This document shows, in pieces, positions 18,247-26,978 of a DNA stretch of 64,000 nt. The notes beneath the pieces were generated by a model that did not search any database, was not told the origin of the DNA, and worked only from the letters and a program-made list of their open reading frames with translations. Position 1 is the first letter of the stretch; each line of letters starts with the position of its first letter. The DNA is from CAYMCO01 sp964388955 (GTDB taxonomy: Bacteria > Chloroflexota > Anaerolineae > Anaerolineales > E44-bin32), in NCBI GenBank assembly GCA_964388955.1, contig CAYMCO010000003.1, forward strand, positions 124,001 through 188,000, read 5' to 3'. A program made the position numbers and the translations under genes.

Positions 18247-19467
18247 TCACGTCCGATAGGCGGCATTGATGGTGACATACTCATGGGTAAGGTCACAGGT
18301 CCACACGGTGGCTGCAGCTTCCCCCTGGCCGAGGTCCAGCCGAAGCTCGATCTCGCCTCCGGCGAACAGCTCTTGCGCCCGCTCTTCCGAGTAGGGGGCG
18401 GCTTCGCCCCCACGAACCAGTTGCAGCCCTGGCCCTTCGCCCGATTTGATCCAAAGTTCCAAGCGGTTGGGATCGAATGGGATTCCAGAGCGGCCCGCGG
18501 CGGCCAAGACCCTTCCCCAGTTCGGATCGCCGCCCGCGAAAGCAGTTTTCACCAGCGGGGAGGTGGCAATGGTTTGGGCGACCTTCAACGCCTGCGCTTG
18601 ATCCCCTGCGCCGCTTACACTCAGCTCGATGAACTTCGAGGCGCCTTCTCCATCCCTCACGATCGCATGCGCCAGCCTGAGGCAAACCGCATCGAAGCCG
18701 CGAGCGAAGGCTGCGTGGTCGGCGGCGCCTCCTAGCTCGACCCCGCTCGCGCCGTTCGCCAGCGCCAGGACGGCATCGTTTGTGCTGGTGTCGCCATCAA
18801 TCGTGATCCGGTTGAAGGAGCGTTGAACCGCCTGAGTGAGTGTATCCTGCAGCATATCCTGGCGGATGGCGACATCCGTGGAGATCACCGCGAGCAAGGT
18901 CGCCATGTCCGGGTGGATCATCCCGGCGCCCTTCGCCATGGCGCCGATTGTGATGGCACCTCCTTTGAGTTCGATCTTCACGGCGAGATGCTTCGGCCGT
19001 GTATCCGTGGTCATGATTGCCCGAGCCGCGTCCAGGCCCCCGCTGGAGCTCAGACGCTCCGCCGCCTCATGCACACCGGTCGAGATCTTATCCATGTCGA
19101 GGCGCATTCCGATCACACCGGTGGAGAGCACTAGCACCTGGCTGGCATCACAGCCCACGCATTCGGCTACGCACTCCTGAGTGGCGCGCGCGTCCTCCAG
19201 GCCCTTCTCGCCGGTGCAGGCATTGGCAACCCCCGCGTTTGCCGCCACGGCTCGCACTTTCCCTGGATTTTCGCCCAGGGCTCGCTGGCAAACGATCACC
19301 GGAGCGGCTTTCACCCGGTTCTTTGTGAACACGCCGGCCGCGGATGCCTCTCGTTCGGATATCAATAGGGCGAGGTCAAGATTTCCGGTCGGCTTCAGGC
19401 CGCACGCCACCCCGGCGGCCCGGAATCCGGCCGGCGTGGATACCGTGCCTCTTTCGATGAACTGCAT
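18247..19467 (-). CDS. argJ: Arginine biosynthesis protein ArgJ (glutamate N-acetyltransferase/ornithine acetyltransferase)
   Basis: A 406-residue ArgJ. It moves the acetyl group from N-acetylornithine to glutamate, closing the acetyl cycle of arginine synthesis. The self-cleavage and catalytic site is visible in KGAGMIHPDMATLLAV, where the Thr after Ala becomes the nucleophile of the beta chain. The N-terminus PAGFRAAGVACGLKP and the INRITIDGD-like SFNRITIDGDTSTND block fit. The protein is full length. A separate acetyltransferase (19580-20107) is encoded upstream, so ArgJ may act as ornithine acetyltransferase only or as the bifunctional form. It is the last gene of the operon begun at argC. 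Confidence 0.95.
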   Translation of the reverse strand: MQFIERGTVSTPAGFRAAGVACGLKPTGNLDLALLISEREASAAGVFTKNRVKAAPVIVCQRALGENPGKVRAVAANAGVANACTGEKGLEDARATQECVAECVGCDASQVLVLSTGVIGMRLDMDKISTGVHEAAERLSSSGGLDAARAIMTTDTRPKHLAVKIELKGGAITIGAMAKGAGMIHPDMATLLAVISTDVAIRQDMLQDTLTQAVQRSFNRITIDGDTSTNDAVLALANGASGVELGGAADHAAFARGFDAVCLRLAHAIVRDGEGASKFIELSVSGAGDQAQALKVAQTIATSPLVKTAFAGGDPNWGRVLAAAGRSGIPFDPNRLELWIKSGEGPGLQLVRGGEAAPYSEERAQELFAGGEIELRLDLGQGEAAATVWTCDLTHEYVTINAAYRT

Positions 19468-19579
19468 GGGAGGATCCTTTCTCCGGAGTGAGGACTTTCA
19501 GATCATCTCTTGATGGTTTTCGGCCCTCATTGCGTTTCTCGTTTCCCGGATGCCTTGACCTAGCGAGTGCACCCAGGGT

Positions 19580-20107
19580 TCAGGGGGCCTCCCGCATTCG
19601 AGAGCCGCTGCGCTCGTCCATCGAGAGGCAGGAGGTCTCGTTGGCTGGGCCGAAGTGGATCGCAACCGCTTCCTCATCACAGTCAAGGCGGAAGGGGCAT
19701 ATCACACATTCGTTCCAGACTTTCTCGGGGAATAGGCTCCGATCAACCCGCTTGAAGCCGACTCGTTCGAAGAAGCTCACGGAGCGGGTGAGCGCCAAGA
19801 GGGTTCTCACACCCTTTCTGGATGCATTCGAGATCAGGGCCAGCACCAGCTTCGAACCCAGCCCGTTGCCCTTTAGCCCGTCGGATACGACCAGCGACCG
19901 GATTTCGCTGAGGGTGGGAGATAAGGCACAAAGCCAGGCACAGGCGAGGATCTCTTCGCCGGACCCGGCCACCAGCCAGTTGTCGATATTCTCTTGGATC
20001 GTGCTCAATTGGCGCGGGAGCACCAGCCCCCTCCGGGCGTGCTCGTCGACCAGGGAGAATATCCGGGCTGCGTCATCGGGCCGGGCACTGCGAAAGACGA
20101 TATCCAT
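19580..20107 (-). CDS. argA: GNAT N-acetyltransferase, single-domain N-acetylglutamate synthase-like
   Basis: A 175-residue GNAT-fold acetyltransferase. The N-terminus VFRSARPDDAARIFSLVDEH, the acetyl-CoA loop LVVSDGLKGNGLGSKLV and SFFERVGFKRVDRSLFPEKV are as in the acetyltransferase half of ArgA-type N-acetylglutamate synthases. The C-terminal ECVICPFRLDCDEEAV has three cysteines and might bind metal. There is no kinase-like half, as in the short NAGS of some bacteria. The start lies three bases after the argD stop in the operon, which supports the first step of arginine synthesis: acetyl-CoA plus glutamate. The symbol is by context; the activity is not proved. Confidence 0.75.
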   Translation of the reverse strand: MDIVFRSARPDDAARIFSLVDEHARRGLVLPRQLSTIQENIDNWLVAGSGEEILACAWLCALSPTLSEIRSLVVSDGLKGNGLGSKLVLALISNASRKGVRTLLALTRSVSFFERVGFKRVDRSLFPEKVWNECVICPFRLDCDEEAVAIHFGPANETSCLSMDERSGSRMREAP

Positions 20108-20110
20108 GCC

Positions 20111-21307
20111 TTATGCCTTTCCCGGGCTCGCCTGTATACATTCCCCCAAGATGGCGAGCCCCTGATGGATCTCATCCCGGCCGATCACAAGCGGCGGGCA
20201 GATTCGCACGGTCCTATCACCGGCAGGGATGATCAGCAAGCCGCATTCCAGGGCGGCTGCGATCAGCGGCTTGACGGGGATGTCAAGTTCGACGCCGATC
20301 ATCAATCCCCTTCCACGGACCTCGACGATACTGTCACAAGGCAGGGAGTTCAATGCGCCCAGAAGCTCCTCGCCCTTGGCGCGAACCTCCTCGAGAAGCT
20401 CGGGATCCTTGATCTGATCGAAGACGACTTGCGCGGCGCGACAGATCAACGGCCCGGCCGCAAAAGTGCTGCCGTGGTCTCCTGGGCCGATGGCCGCAGC
20501 CGCACCCTCAGTCGCCAATGTGGCTCCGATGGGCAAGCCATTGGCCAAAGGCTTGGCAAGGGTCATGATATCGGGGGTGACCTCATACGCCTCGTGTGCC
20601 CACAAGAATCCGGTGCGGCCTAGGCCGCACTGCACCTCGTCGAAAATCAGCAGCGCCTGGTGCTCGTCGCACAACGCTCGCAGGCCGCGCAGAAATTCAG
20701 GCGTTGCTGGGTGAATGCCACCTTCCCCCTGGACGGGTTCAACGATCACCGCGCAGGTGTCATGATCTATCACTTGGCTTGCAGCGTCGAGATCGTTGTA
20801 TGGAGCGAACGCCACATCCGGCACCAATGGGCCAAAGGCAGTGCGGTAGGCGGGCTTATGTGTGACCGAAAGCGCCCCAAAGGTGCGGCCATGGAAGCCG
20901 CGTTGAAAGGCGACGAAGCGCGTCTTGTGCCCCCCGTGGTTCCGATGCGCCCACTTGCGCGCGAACTTGAGGGCGGTCTCCACGGCCTCCGCCCCGCTGT
21001 TTGAGAAGAAGACCCGGTCGGCGAAGGAGCTGCGCACCAGCCTTTCCGCCAGGTCCACCTGTGGGGCGGTGTGATATAGATTGCTGACATGGGTCAGCTT
21101 TCCGGCCTGATCCCTGACCGCCTCCAGCCAGGCCGGGTTGCCGTGCCCGAGAGAGGTGACCGCTATCCCCGCGCCGAAATCGATATAGCGCCGCCCCTCC
21201 CGATCATAGAGATGGACACCCTCTCCATGCGTAAAGAGCACAGGCGGGCGTCCGTAAGTCGGGACCAGGAGCTTGGTTGCTTTGTGGATGATGTCCTGTG
21301 TATCCAT
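20111..21307 (-). CDS. argD: Acetylornithine aminotransferase ArgD
   Basis: A 398-residue class III PLP aminotransferase. It shows FGAGIAVTSLGHGNP, FSNSGAEAVETALKFARKW, the cofactor Asp in IFDEVQCGLGRTG and the Schiff-base Lys in TLAKPLANGLPIGA. It converts N-acetylglutamate semialdehyde to N-acetylornithine with glutamate as donor. It is a close paralogue of the LysJ gene at 25819-26976, which has the same motifs; this copy is assigned to arginine because it sits between argB and the NAGS-like gene. Confidence 0.93.
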   Translation of the reverse strand: MDTQDIIHKATKLLVPTYGRPPVLFTHGEGVHLYDREGRRYIDFGAGIAVTSLGHGNPAWLEAVRDQAGKLTHVSNLYHTAPQVDLAERLVRSSFADRVFFSNSGAEAVETALKFARKWAHRNHGGHKTRFVAFQRGFHGRTFGALSVTHKPAYRTAFGPLVPDVAFAPYNDLDAASQVIDHDTCAVIVEPVQGEGGIHPATPEFLRGLRALCDEHQALLIFDEVQCGLGRTGFLWAHEAYEVTPDIMTLAKPLANGLPIGATLATEGAAAAIGPGDHGSTFAAGPLICRAAQVVFDQIKDPELLEEVRAKGEELLGALNSLPCDSIVEVRGRGLMIGVELDIPVKPLIAAALECGLLIIPAGDRTVRICPPLVIGRDEIHQGLAILGECIQASPGKA

Positions 21308-21348
21308 TGCTGCCTCGAATCGTATCTGGACTGACGTACGATGTGCCG

Positions 21349-22092
21349 TTATTCCTTGAGTATGGCGGTCCCGCCTCCCTTCTCCAGCCCCGCCAGGTCG
21401 CCGATGATCACCTGCGGCATTCCCCCTTCCACCGCCTGCACAGCGGCCTTCAGCTTGGGAAGCATTCCACCCTGAATTTGGTCGTTGTCGATCATTTCTT
21501 TCGCCATTGCCAGGCTCAATCGCGGCAAGACTTCGCCGTTGAGGAGGACCCCAGGCACGTCTGAAACGAGGTGAAGTCGCTGGGCGCCCAGTGCCTGAGC
21601 CAGAGCACTGGCTGCGTGGTCCGCATTGACGTTATAGATTTCTCCGTCCACGCCCAGCGAGATGGGCGCGATTACAGGTGTGATGGCCTGCGCCAGCAGG
21701 TTTTGGAGAAGCGCCGTCCTGACCGCCGCGATCTCACCCACCAATCCCAAATCGAATCCCGGATGCCGGACCTTGCGCACCCTTAGCAAGCCCCCGTCCA
21801 CCCCACACATGCCGATGGCGTCAATCCCTGCCCCTAGAAGGACCGAAACGAGTTGCTTGTTTACCAGGCCGCACAGCGCCATCTGGGCGATCTCCAACCC
21901 TTCGCGGTCGGTAACCCGCAACCCCCGCACCTTGGTTACGCGGTGCCCCAAACGTGTCTGAAGGGCGTCTATCACCCTTCCGCCGCCATGGACGATGATG
22001 AAGGGGCCTTCGATCCGGCTCAAAGCCGTCGGGAGTTCTCGCTGAAACCGGGGCCGGTCAAGAACTCGTCCGCCGATTTTCACCACCTGCAT
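21349..22092 (-). CDS. argB: Acetylglutamate kinase ArgB
   Basis: A 247-residue amino-acid kinase. VVKIGGRVLD is the ATP phosphate loop, IIVHGGGRVIDALQTRLG the substrate loop, and IYNVNADHAASALAQALG, VSDVPGVLLNG and IQGGMLPKLKAAVQAVEGG complete the fold. It phosphorylates N-acetylglutamate. There is no long N-terminal helix of the arginine-inhibited hexameric kinases, so feedback by that route is unlikely. It lies 20 bases after argC. The paralogue LysZ (26979-27848) acts in the lysine operon. Confidence 0.93.
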   Translation of the reverse strand: MQVVKIGGRVLDRPRFQRELPTALSRIEGPFIIVHGGGRVIDALQTRLGHRVTKVRGLRVTDREGLEIAQMALCGLVNKQLVSVLLGAGIDAIGMCGVDGGLLRVRKVRHPGFDLGLVGEIAAVRTALLQNLLAQAITPVIAPISLGVDGEIYNVNADHAASALAQALGAQRLHLVSDVPGVLLNGEVLPRLSLAMAKEMIDNDQIQGGMLPKLKAAVQAVEGGMPQVIIGDLAGLEKGGGTAILKE

Positions 22093-22111
22093 GCGGCTCC
22101 CTCATTCCACC

Positions 22112-23116
22112 TCATAGAAGGCCGGCGGCCTCTTCGATCCGGAACATGGCGTTCATGTTCTGGACCGCCTGGCCTGATGCTCCTTTTAGCAGATTGTCAA
22201 TCGCCGAGGTGAGAATCAGGGTGTTGTCCGCCAGGGCGAGCCCGATGGCGCACTTGTTTGTGCAATTGACATGCGAGAAGGTCGCCGGTTCTCCGCGCGG
22301 GAGCACGCTCACGAAGGGCTCCCCGGCATATGTATCTATATAGTGCCGCCGCAAGCGGCCCTCATCCCAACCCTGGGGAAGCGGGGCATAGATGGTGGAG
22401 AGCAGCCCGCGCGAGGCGGGAACCAAGTGGGGGCTGAAGATGATTCGGGGTGGGGCGTCACCCCAGGAGGCGATGGCTTGCTCCATCTCGGGGAGGTGGC
22501 GGTGGCTGCGGCCAACGTTGTAGGGCTTGACATTCCCGGCGACTTCGACGAAATGGGTCGCGAGGCTGGGCTTCCGGCCCGCGCCGGATACGCCTGACTT
22601 CGCGTCGATGATCACAGGGCCCTGCAGGATCCCGGCATCCAGCAAGGGTTTCAGCCCGAGCAATACGCTTGTGGGGTAGCAGCCCGGATTCGCGACCAAT
22701 CTCGCCTCCGGCAGTAGATCTCGATGGAGTTCGGTCAGCCCGTATACCGCCGTCTGCAGGAGATGGGGCGCTGGATGTTCGGACCCATACCACCGCTGGT
22801 AAACCGCCGGATCCCGCAGGCGGAAGTCGGCGCTGAGATCGATGACCCGGACACCTGCATCGAGGGCACGGAGTGCGAATTGGGCCGAGGCGGTATGCGG
22901 CAGGCAGAGAAAGACGACTTGCACCTCTTGTAGGGGCGCATCGCCCGGATCGATCAGGGGGATGTCCGGCGCGCCCGGATATGCGGCGGACAAGTGTTCT
23001 CCGGCGTAGGTGCCGGAGGCTGCGAATCGCAGCCGGGCGGAGGGATGCCGCAAGAGGATGCGGACCAGCCCTGCTCCTGTGTAACCCGTTGCTCCGATCA
23101 CCCCGGCACCTATCAT
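22112..23116 (-). CDS. argC: N-acetyl-gamma-glutamyl-phosphate reductase ArgC
   Basis: A 334-residue NADPH-dependent reductase, first structural gene of the arginine operon. The start at 23116 is preceded by AGAAGG; an in-frame extension to 23320 runs into the attenuator region and is rejected. The dinucleotide loop is GAGVIGATGYTGAGLVRIL, and the active-site Cys is in NPGCYPTSVLLGLKPL. The C-terminal FSHVNCTNKCAIGLA and SAIDNLLKGASGQAVQN are normal. It reduces acetylglutamyl phosphate to the semialdehyde. LysY (27891-28928) is its paralogue for the LysW-bound lysine intermediates. Confidence 0.94.
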   Translation of the reverse strand: MIGAGVIGATGYTGAGLVRILLRHPSARLRFAASGTYAGEHLSAAYPGAPDIPLIDPGDAPLQEVQVVFLCLPHTASAQFALRALDAGVRVIDLSADFRLRDPAVYQRWYGSEHPAPHLLQTAVYGLTELHRDLLPEARLVANPGCYPTSVLLGLKPLLDAGILQGPVIIDAKSGVSGAGRKPSLATHFVEVAGNVKPYNVGRSHRHLPEMEQAIASWGDAPPRIIFSPHLVPASRGLLSTIYAPLPQGWDEGRLRRHYIDTYAGEPFVSVLPRGEPATFSHVNCTNKCAIGLALADNTLILTSAIDNLLKGASGQAVQNMNAMFRIEEAAGLL

Positions 23117-23321
23117 CTGCACCTTCTCGCTCGAATTTCTGGCATGGAGCTGCCATTCCCAACAAGATCCCCGCCGGGCATACCATGGCGGCAGTAATGC
23201 GAGCCGGGCCTGCTGGGATATGTGCGGGATTCTTGAGCCTCGCCTGCCAGCGTCGGCCCATCCTGAGACATGGCCGCAGGCCCGCCACAGAGAATTCTTC
23301 AAACTTGCCCCAATTCCCAAG

Positions 23322-23348
23322 AAAAAATCCGCCAGATGTCTGGCGGAT
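23322..23348 (-). terminator. Attenuator terminator of the arginine operon
   Basis: On the minus strand ATCCGCCAG-ACAT-CTGGCGGAT is a 9-bp perfect hairpin followed by a run of T, a classic intrinsic terminator. It lies between the leader peptide and argC, more than 200 bases before the argC start. The 5' arm segment GCCAGAC (23344-23338) is also complementary to GTCTGGC (23386-23380) at the end of the leader peptide, giving a competing antiterminator. Confidence 0.85.
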
Positions 23349-23376
23349 CCAAGTGGTGAAATTGCGCAACCATCAC

Positions 23377-23454
23377 TCAGCCAGACGGCGCTCCTTGTGC
23401 TGGGGCGGGCTTAGGGGCTCGAATGGATGAGACAGAACGCGGCTGCCTATTCAT
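23377..23454 (-). CDS. argL: Arginine operon leader peptide (25 residues)
   Basis: A 25-codon frame, MNRQPRSVSSIRAPKPAPAQ then GAPSG-stop, with Arg codons at positions 3, 6 and 12. Its ATG is about four bases after the predicted transcription start of the promoter at 23465-23493, so it would be read as a leaderless mRNA. The last codons (Pro-Ser-Gly-stop) are written with GTCTGGC, the antiterminator arm. A ribosome that reaches the stop would cover that arm and let the terminator form; stalling at Arg codons would free it. The same Pro-Ser-Gly-stop ending is used by the lysine leader at 30222-30290. Expression is inferred. Confidence 0.7.
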   Translation of the reverse strand: MNRQPRSVSSIRAPKPAPAQGAPSG

Positions 23455-23464
23455 AATTGAGAAA

Positions 23465-23493
23465 ACTCTAGCAAATAACCATCCAGATGTCAA
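23465..23493 (-). promoter_or_regulatory. Promoter of the arginine operon
   Basis: TTGACA (23493-23488), 17 bases, TAGAGT (23470-23465). The -35 box is a perfect sigma-70 consensus. Transcription should start near 23458, just ahead of the leader-peptide ATG at 23454. It lies 76 bases after the stop of the homocitrate synthase gene, so the arginine operon has its own promoter and is not merely the tail of the lysine operon. Confidence 0.8.
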
Positions 23494-23568
23494 TAGAAAA
23501 GGCCAAGAATTGGCCAGATTCATCAAACCTGCGGCCCGGTGCCCGCCTCGACAACTCGCCGGGCGGAT

Positions 23569-24729
23569 CTACGGAGGCGCAGTATCGTGTCCGTCCCCCG
23601 CACGCATATTCTCCCGCGCCGCTCCAACCAGAATGCCATCCAGCTCATCCATGGAGAGGGGGCAGTCCGCTCCCATGGCCTTGATGCGCGCGGTCGCACC
23701 GCGTATCTGCTCCTCGTTCAGCCGCAGCTTCAGCAGTCTTGCCCGGTGGGCCACCGCATTCCAGCCCGTCAGCCGGTGGGCGATATGCAGTTTGCGTTCC
23801 AGACCGAAGTCCGACGGATCTATCCCCTCGTAGGTCCGCGGGTCGTTGAGCAGCGCGTTGGTGTGGATGCCGGCCTTGTGAGCGAAGGCCGTGTGGCCGG
23901 TGATCGGGTTGTTGAAAGGCACCTCTAGGCCAACCATCGCGGCGACCATGTCCTCCAATGCCACCAGTTGGCCCAGCGCATATTTGGCCACCAGCCCACG
24001 ATCCACAGTGTACAGACGGGCGATCAAGCCGCCCAGGGAGGTGATGCCATTGCGTTCCCCGATCCCCAGGATGCTGGTGTTGATGTGGGTCGCGCCCGCC
24101 TCGAGCGCGCAGAGGGCGTTTGCGACGGCGCAGCCGCTGTCGTTGTGGGTATGAAATTCAATCCCGCATGAGACCACTTCCCTCACAGCGTGCACCAGGA
24201 CGGAGGTCTCTCCCGGGGTCGCCGTTCCCAGCGTGTCGGCCAGGCCAACCCGATCAACCCGCATCGCCTCCAGGGTTTCGAACAGCTTGGCCAGATCCTC
24301 CCAGCGGCTGCGGAAGCTGTCCTCGGCGCTGAAACGCACCTCGAGGCCACAATCCTGCAGGAATGGGACGACCTGTCGGGCGCGATCGATGATCTCTTCG
24401 ATCGTCATGCCGTGGCTGTGCCGCTGCATCTGTGGCGACGTCCCAACCGCAATGTTCACGCCGGCCACTCCAGTTCCCGCCACCTTGCGGGCATCGCCCA
24501 TATGGCATCGGATGTGTGTCAGGACGCGGGCCCGCAGCCCGAGATTGCAGATCTGCCTGCAATGCACTTCACTGCCCGGCCAGGCCGCCGGGGAGGTCAA
24601 TTCGATATACTCCACGCCGAATCGATCCAGGGCTTGGGCGATGCGGATCTTCTGTTCGAGGGTGAATTCCGCGCTCAGGAATTGCTCGCCTTCCCTCAGG
24701 GTGGTGTCGATGAGTGAGCAGTTCAGCAT
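23569..24729 (-). CDS. lysS: Homocitrate synthase (LysS/NifV family)
   Basis: A 386-residue DRE-TIM metallolyase. IDTTLREGEQ carries the metal Asp and catalytic Arg; FHTHNDSGCAVANALCALEAG and TSILGIGERNG hold the metal His residues; HTAFAHKAGIHTNALL is the C-terminal His motif of homocitrate synthases. It condenses acetyl-CoA with 2-oxoglutarate, the first step of the alpha-aminoadipate lysine pathway. Isopropylmalate and citramalate synthases are relatives, but place, length and the HTAFAHKAG block favour homocitrate. It is the last gene of the lysine operon, 11 bases after lysK, with AAGGGG before its ATG. Confidence 0.9.
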   Translation of the reverse strand: MLNCSLIDTTLREGEQFLSAEFTLEQKIRIAQALDRFGVEYIELTSPAAWPGSEVHCRQICNLGLRARVLTHIRCHMGDARKVAGTGVAGVNIAVGTSPQMQRHSHGMTIEEIIDRARQVVPFLQDCGLEVRFSAEDSFRSRWEDLAKLFETLEAMRVDRVGLADTLGTATPGETSVLVHAVREVVSCGIEFHTHNDSGCAVANALCALEAGATHINTSILGIGERNGITSLGGLIARLYTVDRGLVAKYALGQLVALEDMVAAMVGLEVPFNNPITGHTAFAHKAGIHTNALLNDPRTYEGIDPSDFGLERKLHIAHRLTGWNAVAHRARLLKLRLNEEQIRGATARIKAMGADCPLSMDELDGILVGAARENMRAGDGHDTAPP

Positions 24730-24740
24730 GCTTGCGCCCC

Positions 24741-25829
24741 TTATGCTTCGCCCATGAGATCGCTCAGGGCCAGGGATATGACGTCAATTGCTCGTAGGAA
24801 TTCATCCAGATGGATATGCTCCTGTCCGGAGTGATCGAGCCGAGAATCTCCGGGGCCATAGGCCGCGATGGGGCAACCCCACGCCGGGCCCACTAGGTTC
24901 ATGTCCGATGTGCCGGTCTTGTACACGAAGCGCGGCCGCCCGCCATAGGACCGGATGGATCGGACCAGCGCCCGGGTCACCGCCGTGTTTTTCTCCGCCC
25001 GAAAGGCCGACACATGTCCGGAGAATTGCAGGTGGTCAGCGGGCAGGGCAGTGCGGACCCTTTCCTCAACCTCGGAAGGATCGGCATCGGGAGGAAGGCG
25101 GAACTCCACCTGCATCTGCGCCCACAATGCCCCATCCTCTCTCCCGCTGTTCAGCGCCCTCAGGGAGACGCTCGTGCGGTGGAAATGCCCCGCATCATTT
25201 CCCCCGTTAGTGGCGAGGATTCGGTTGATGGTGAGCCAGCGTTCGACGGCCAACTCGGCCGGCGTGCGGGCCGGAGCAGCGCTGTGTAGGGCTGGTCCGC
25301 GATGGCACCAGTCGAGCGAGAGGCGGCCTTTGTAGCCGAGCGTGACCCGGTCCCAGCCGCTCGGCTCGCCGATCAGGCATGCGGCCGGGCTGTATCGGCC
25401 CAGCGCATGCCGGGCGCCCCCGCTGCTCTCGACTTCCTCCTGGGTGGCGCCGATCACGATCAGGCGGACGCCGTCCGGGACATCCGTCCTGCTGGCAGCG
25501 GCCGCAAAAGCCGCCAGCGGGCCTTTGGCATCCACCGCCCCTCGGCCGTAGAGCAGCCGCCCCTCCAATCGGGGCGGGATGACCTCCGGTACGGTATCGA
25601 TATGGCCCAGAAGCACGATCTCCCGCCTTCCATCGCCCTTGATCCCCACCGCATTGCCGGCAGCGTCGATCTTGGCGGCCAAGCCGTGACGGGCCATCCA
25701 ATCCACGAGACATGCCGCCGCTTCCGCTTCGTCTTCGGAGGGACTAGGGATGGAGACAAGCTTGTGCAGCAGGCGCTCCGCCGCCGTTGTCAGGGCGGCG
25801 GAGCGCCGAGGTTGGGCATCAATTGCCAT
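24741..25829 (-). CDS. lysK: LysW-lysine/ornithine hydrolase LysK
   Basis: A 362-residue M20-type metallohydrolase from the ATG at 25829 (an in-frame ATG at 25847 lies deeper in lysJ). LLGHIDTVP gives the first metal His and the Asp, GRGAVDAKGP the bridging Asp, TQEEVESSG the catalytic Glu. LysK cuts the isopeptide bond that ties lysine to the C-terminal Glu of LysW, releasing free lysine in the last step. An argE/dapE identity is less likely because the gene is inside the lysW-X-Y-Z-J set. It overlaps lysJ by 11 bases. Confidence 0.9.
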   Translation of the reverse strand: MAIDAQPRRSAALTTAAERLLHKLVSIPSPSEDEAEAAACLVDWMARHGLAAKIDAAGNAVGIKGDGRREIVLLGHIDTVPEVIPPRLEGRLLYGRGAVDAKGPLAAFAAAASRTDVPDGVRLIVIGATQEEVESSGGARHALGRYSPAACLIGEPSGWDRVTLGYKGRLSLDWCHRGPALHSAAPARTPAELAVERWLTINRILATNGGNDAGHFHRTSVSLRALNSGREDGALWAQMQVEFRLPPDADPSEVEERVRTALPADHLQFSGHVSAFRAEKNTAVTRALVRSIRSYGGRPRFVYKTGTSDMNLVGPAWGCPIAAYGPGDSRLDHSGQEHIHLDEFLRAIDVISLALSDLMGEA

Positions 25830-26976
25830 AGGCGTCCTCCAGGGCATCGATAATGGTCCGGCTCGCCCCCATAAGGATCTCTTGATCGATGATCAGCGGC
25901 GGCAGCAGCCGCAGGACGGTGCTGCCCGCCGAGAGGGCGAGGACGTGCCGGCGCAGCAGAGATTTGAGGACGGGCGTGGCCCGCCGGCGCAGCTCGATGC
26001 CGATCATGAGACCCAATCCCCGCACCTCCCGGATGAGAGGGTGCTCCAGCGCTCGCATCCGTTGCATGAGCGCCTCTCCGGCCTCCCCCCCTCGCTGATA
26101 GAGCTTCTCCCGTTTCAGCACCTCGAGCGTTGCCAGCGCCGCCGCGCAGGCGAGCGGATTTCCGCCGAAGGTACTTCCGTGACTGTGCGGTGCGAAGGCC
26201 CCCAATTCATCCCTCCATGCCACCACCCCCATGGGCAATCCGCCCGCGATGCCCTTGCCCAGGCAGATCACATCCGGCGAGAGCCCGTGGTGCTCAAAGG
26301 AGAACCAGCAGCCGGTACGGCCCAAGCCGGTTTGGATTTCGTCCACGACCAGCAGCGCACCCCGCGCCCGGCAGATCCGGGCCGCCTGCGATAGGAATTC
26401 TCCCCTGAGCGGACGCACCCCGCCTTCCCCCTGAACGACTTCCAGCAGTACGGCCGCGGTATGGGCGCCGATGGAGCGTTCGGCGGCCCCGGTGTCGCCC
26501 GCAGGGATGAGATGAAAACCCGGCACAAGCGGGCGGAAGGGCTCTCGATATTTCGGATTCCAAGTGGCCGACAAAGCACCCAGGGTCCGACCGTGAAAGG
26601 CACCTCGCAGCGAGAGGATTTCCGGCCGTCCGGTGAGCAGGCGGGCAAGTTTCACCGCCGCTTCGATCGCCTCGGCCCCCGAGTTGCATAGGAAGAAGCG
26701 CCACATCCCCGGGGGGAGGATTTCCTGCAGCTGCGAATACAGGCGGGACCGCATGTCGTTGTAGAAGATCTCGGGGCAGGTGATCAGCCGCCGCGCCTGC
26801 CTCTGAACGGCCTCAACCAGCGCGGGATGGCTGTGGCCAAGCAGCGCCACCCCATGCCCGCTGGTCAAGTCCAGATACGCCTCCCCTGATTCATCGTACA
26901 GGGTTGAGCCTTCTCCTCTGACGATGGCCACCGGACGCTTCGAATACGCGCCGGAGGTGTGCCTGTTCTCATGCAT
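25819..26976 (-). CDS. lysJ: LysW-gamma-L-lysine aminotransferase LysJ
   Basis: A 385-residue class III aminotransferase, paralogue of ArgD. The start at 26976 comes just after the lysZ stop, with AGGG eight bases before. It shows DLTSGHGVALLGHSHP, FLCNSGAEAIEAAVKLARL, VVDEIQTGLGRTG and the PLP Lys in CLGKGIAGGLPMGVV. It aminates the semialdehyde while the substrate stays attached to LysW. The assignment to lysine and not arginine rests on operon context; some LysJ enzymes serve both. Confidence 0.9.
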   Translation of the reverse strand: MHENRHTSGAYSKRPVAIVRGEGSTLYDESGEAYLDLTSGHGVALLGHSHPALVEAVQRQARRLITCPEIFYNDMRSRLYSQLQEILPPGMWRFFLCNSGAEAIEAAVKLARLLTGRPEILSLRGAFHGRTLGALSATWNPKYREPFRPLVPGFHLIPAGDTGAAERSIGAHTAAVLLEVVQGEGGVRPLRGEFLSQAARICRARGALLVVDEIQTGLGRTGCWFSFEHHGLSPDVICLGKGIAGGLPMGVVAWRDELGAFAPHSHGSTFGGNPLACAAALATLEVLKREKLYQRGGEAGEALMQRMRALEHPLIREVRGLGLMIGIELRRRATPVLKSLLRRHVLALSAGSTVLRLLPPLIIDQEILMGASRTIIDALEDAYGN

Positions 26977-26978
26977 CT

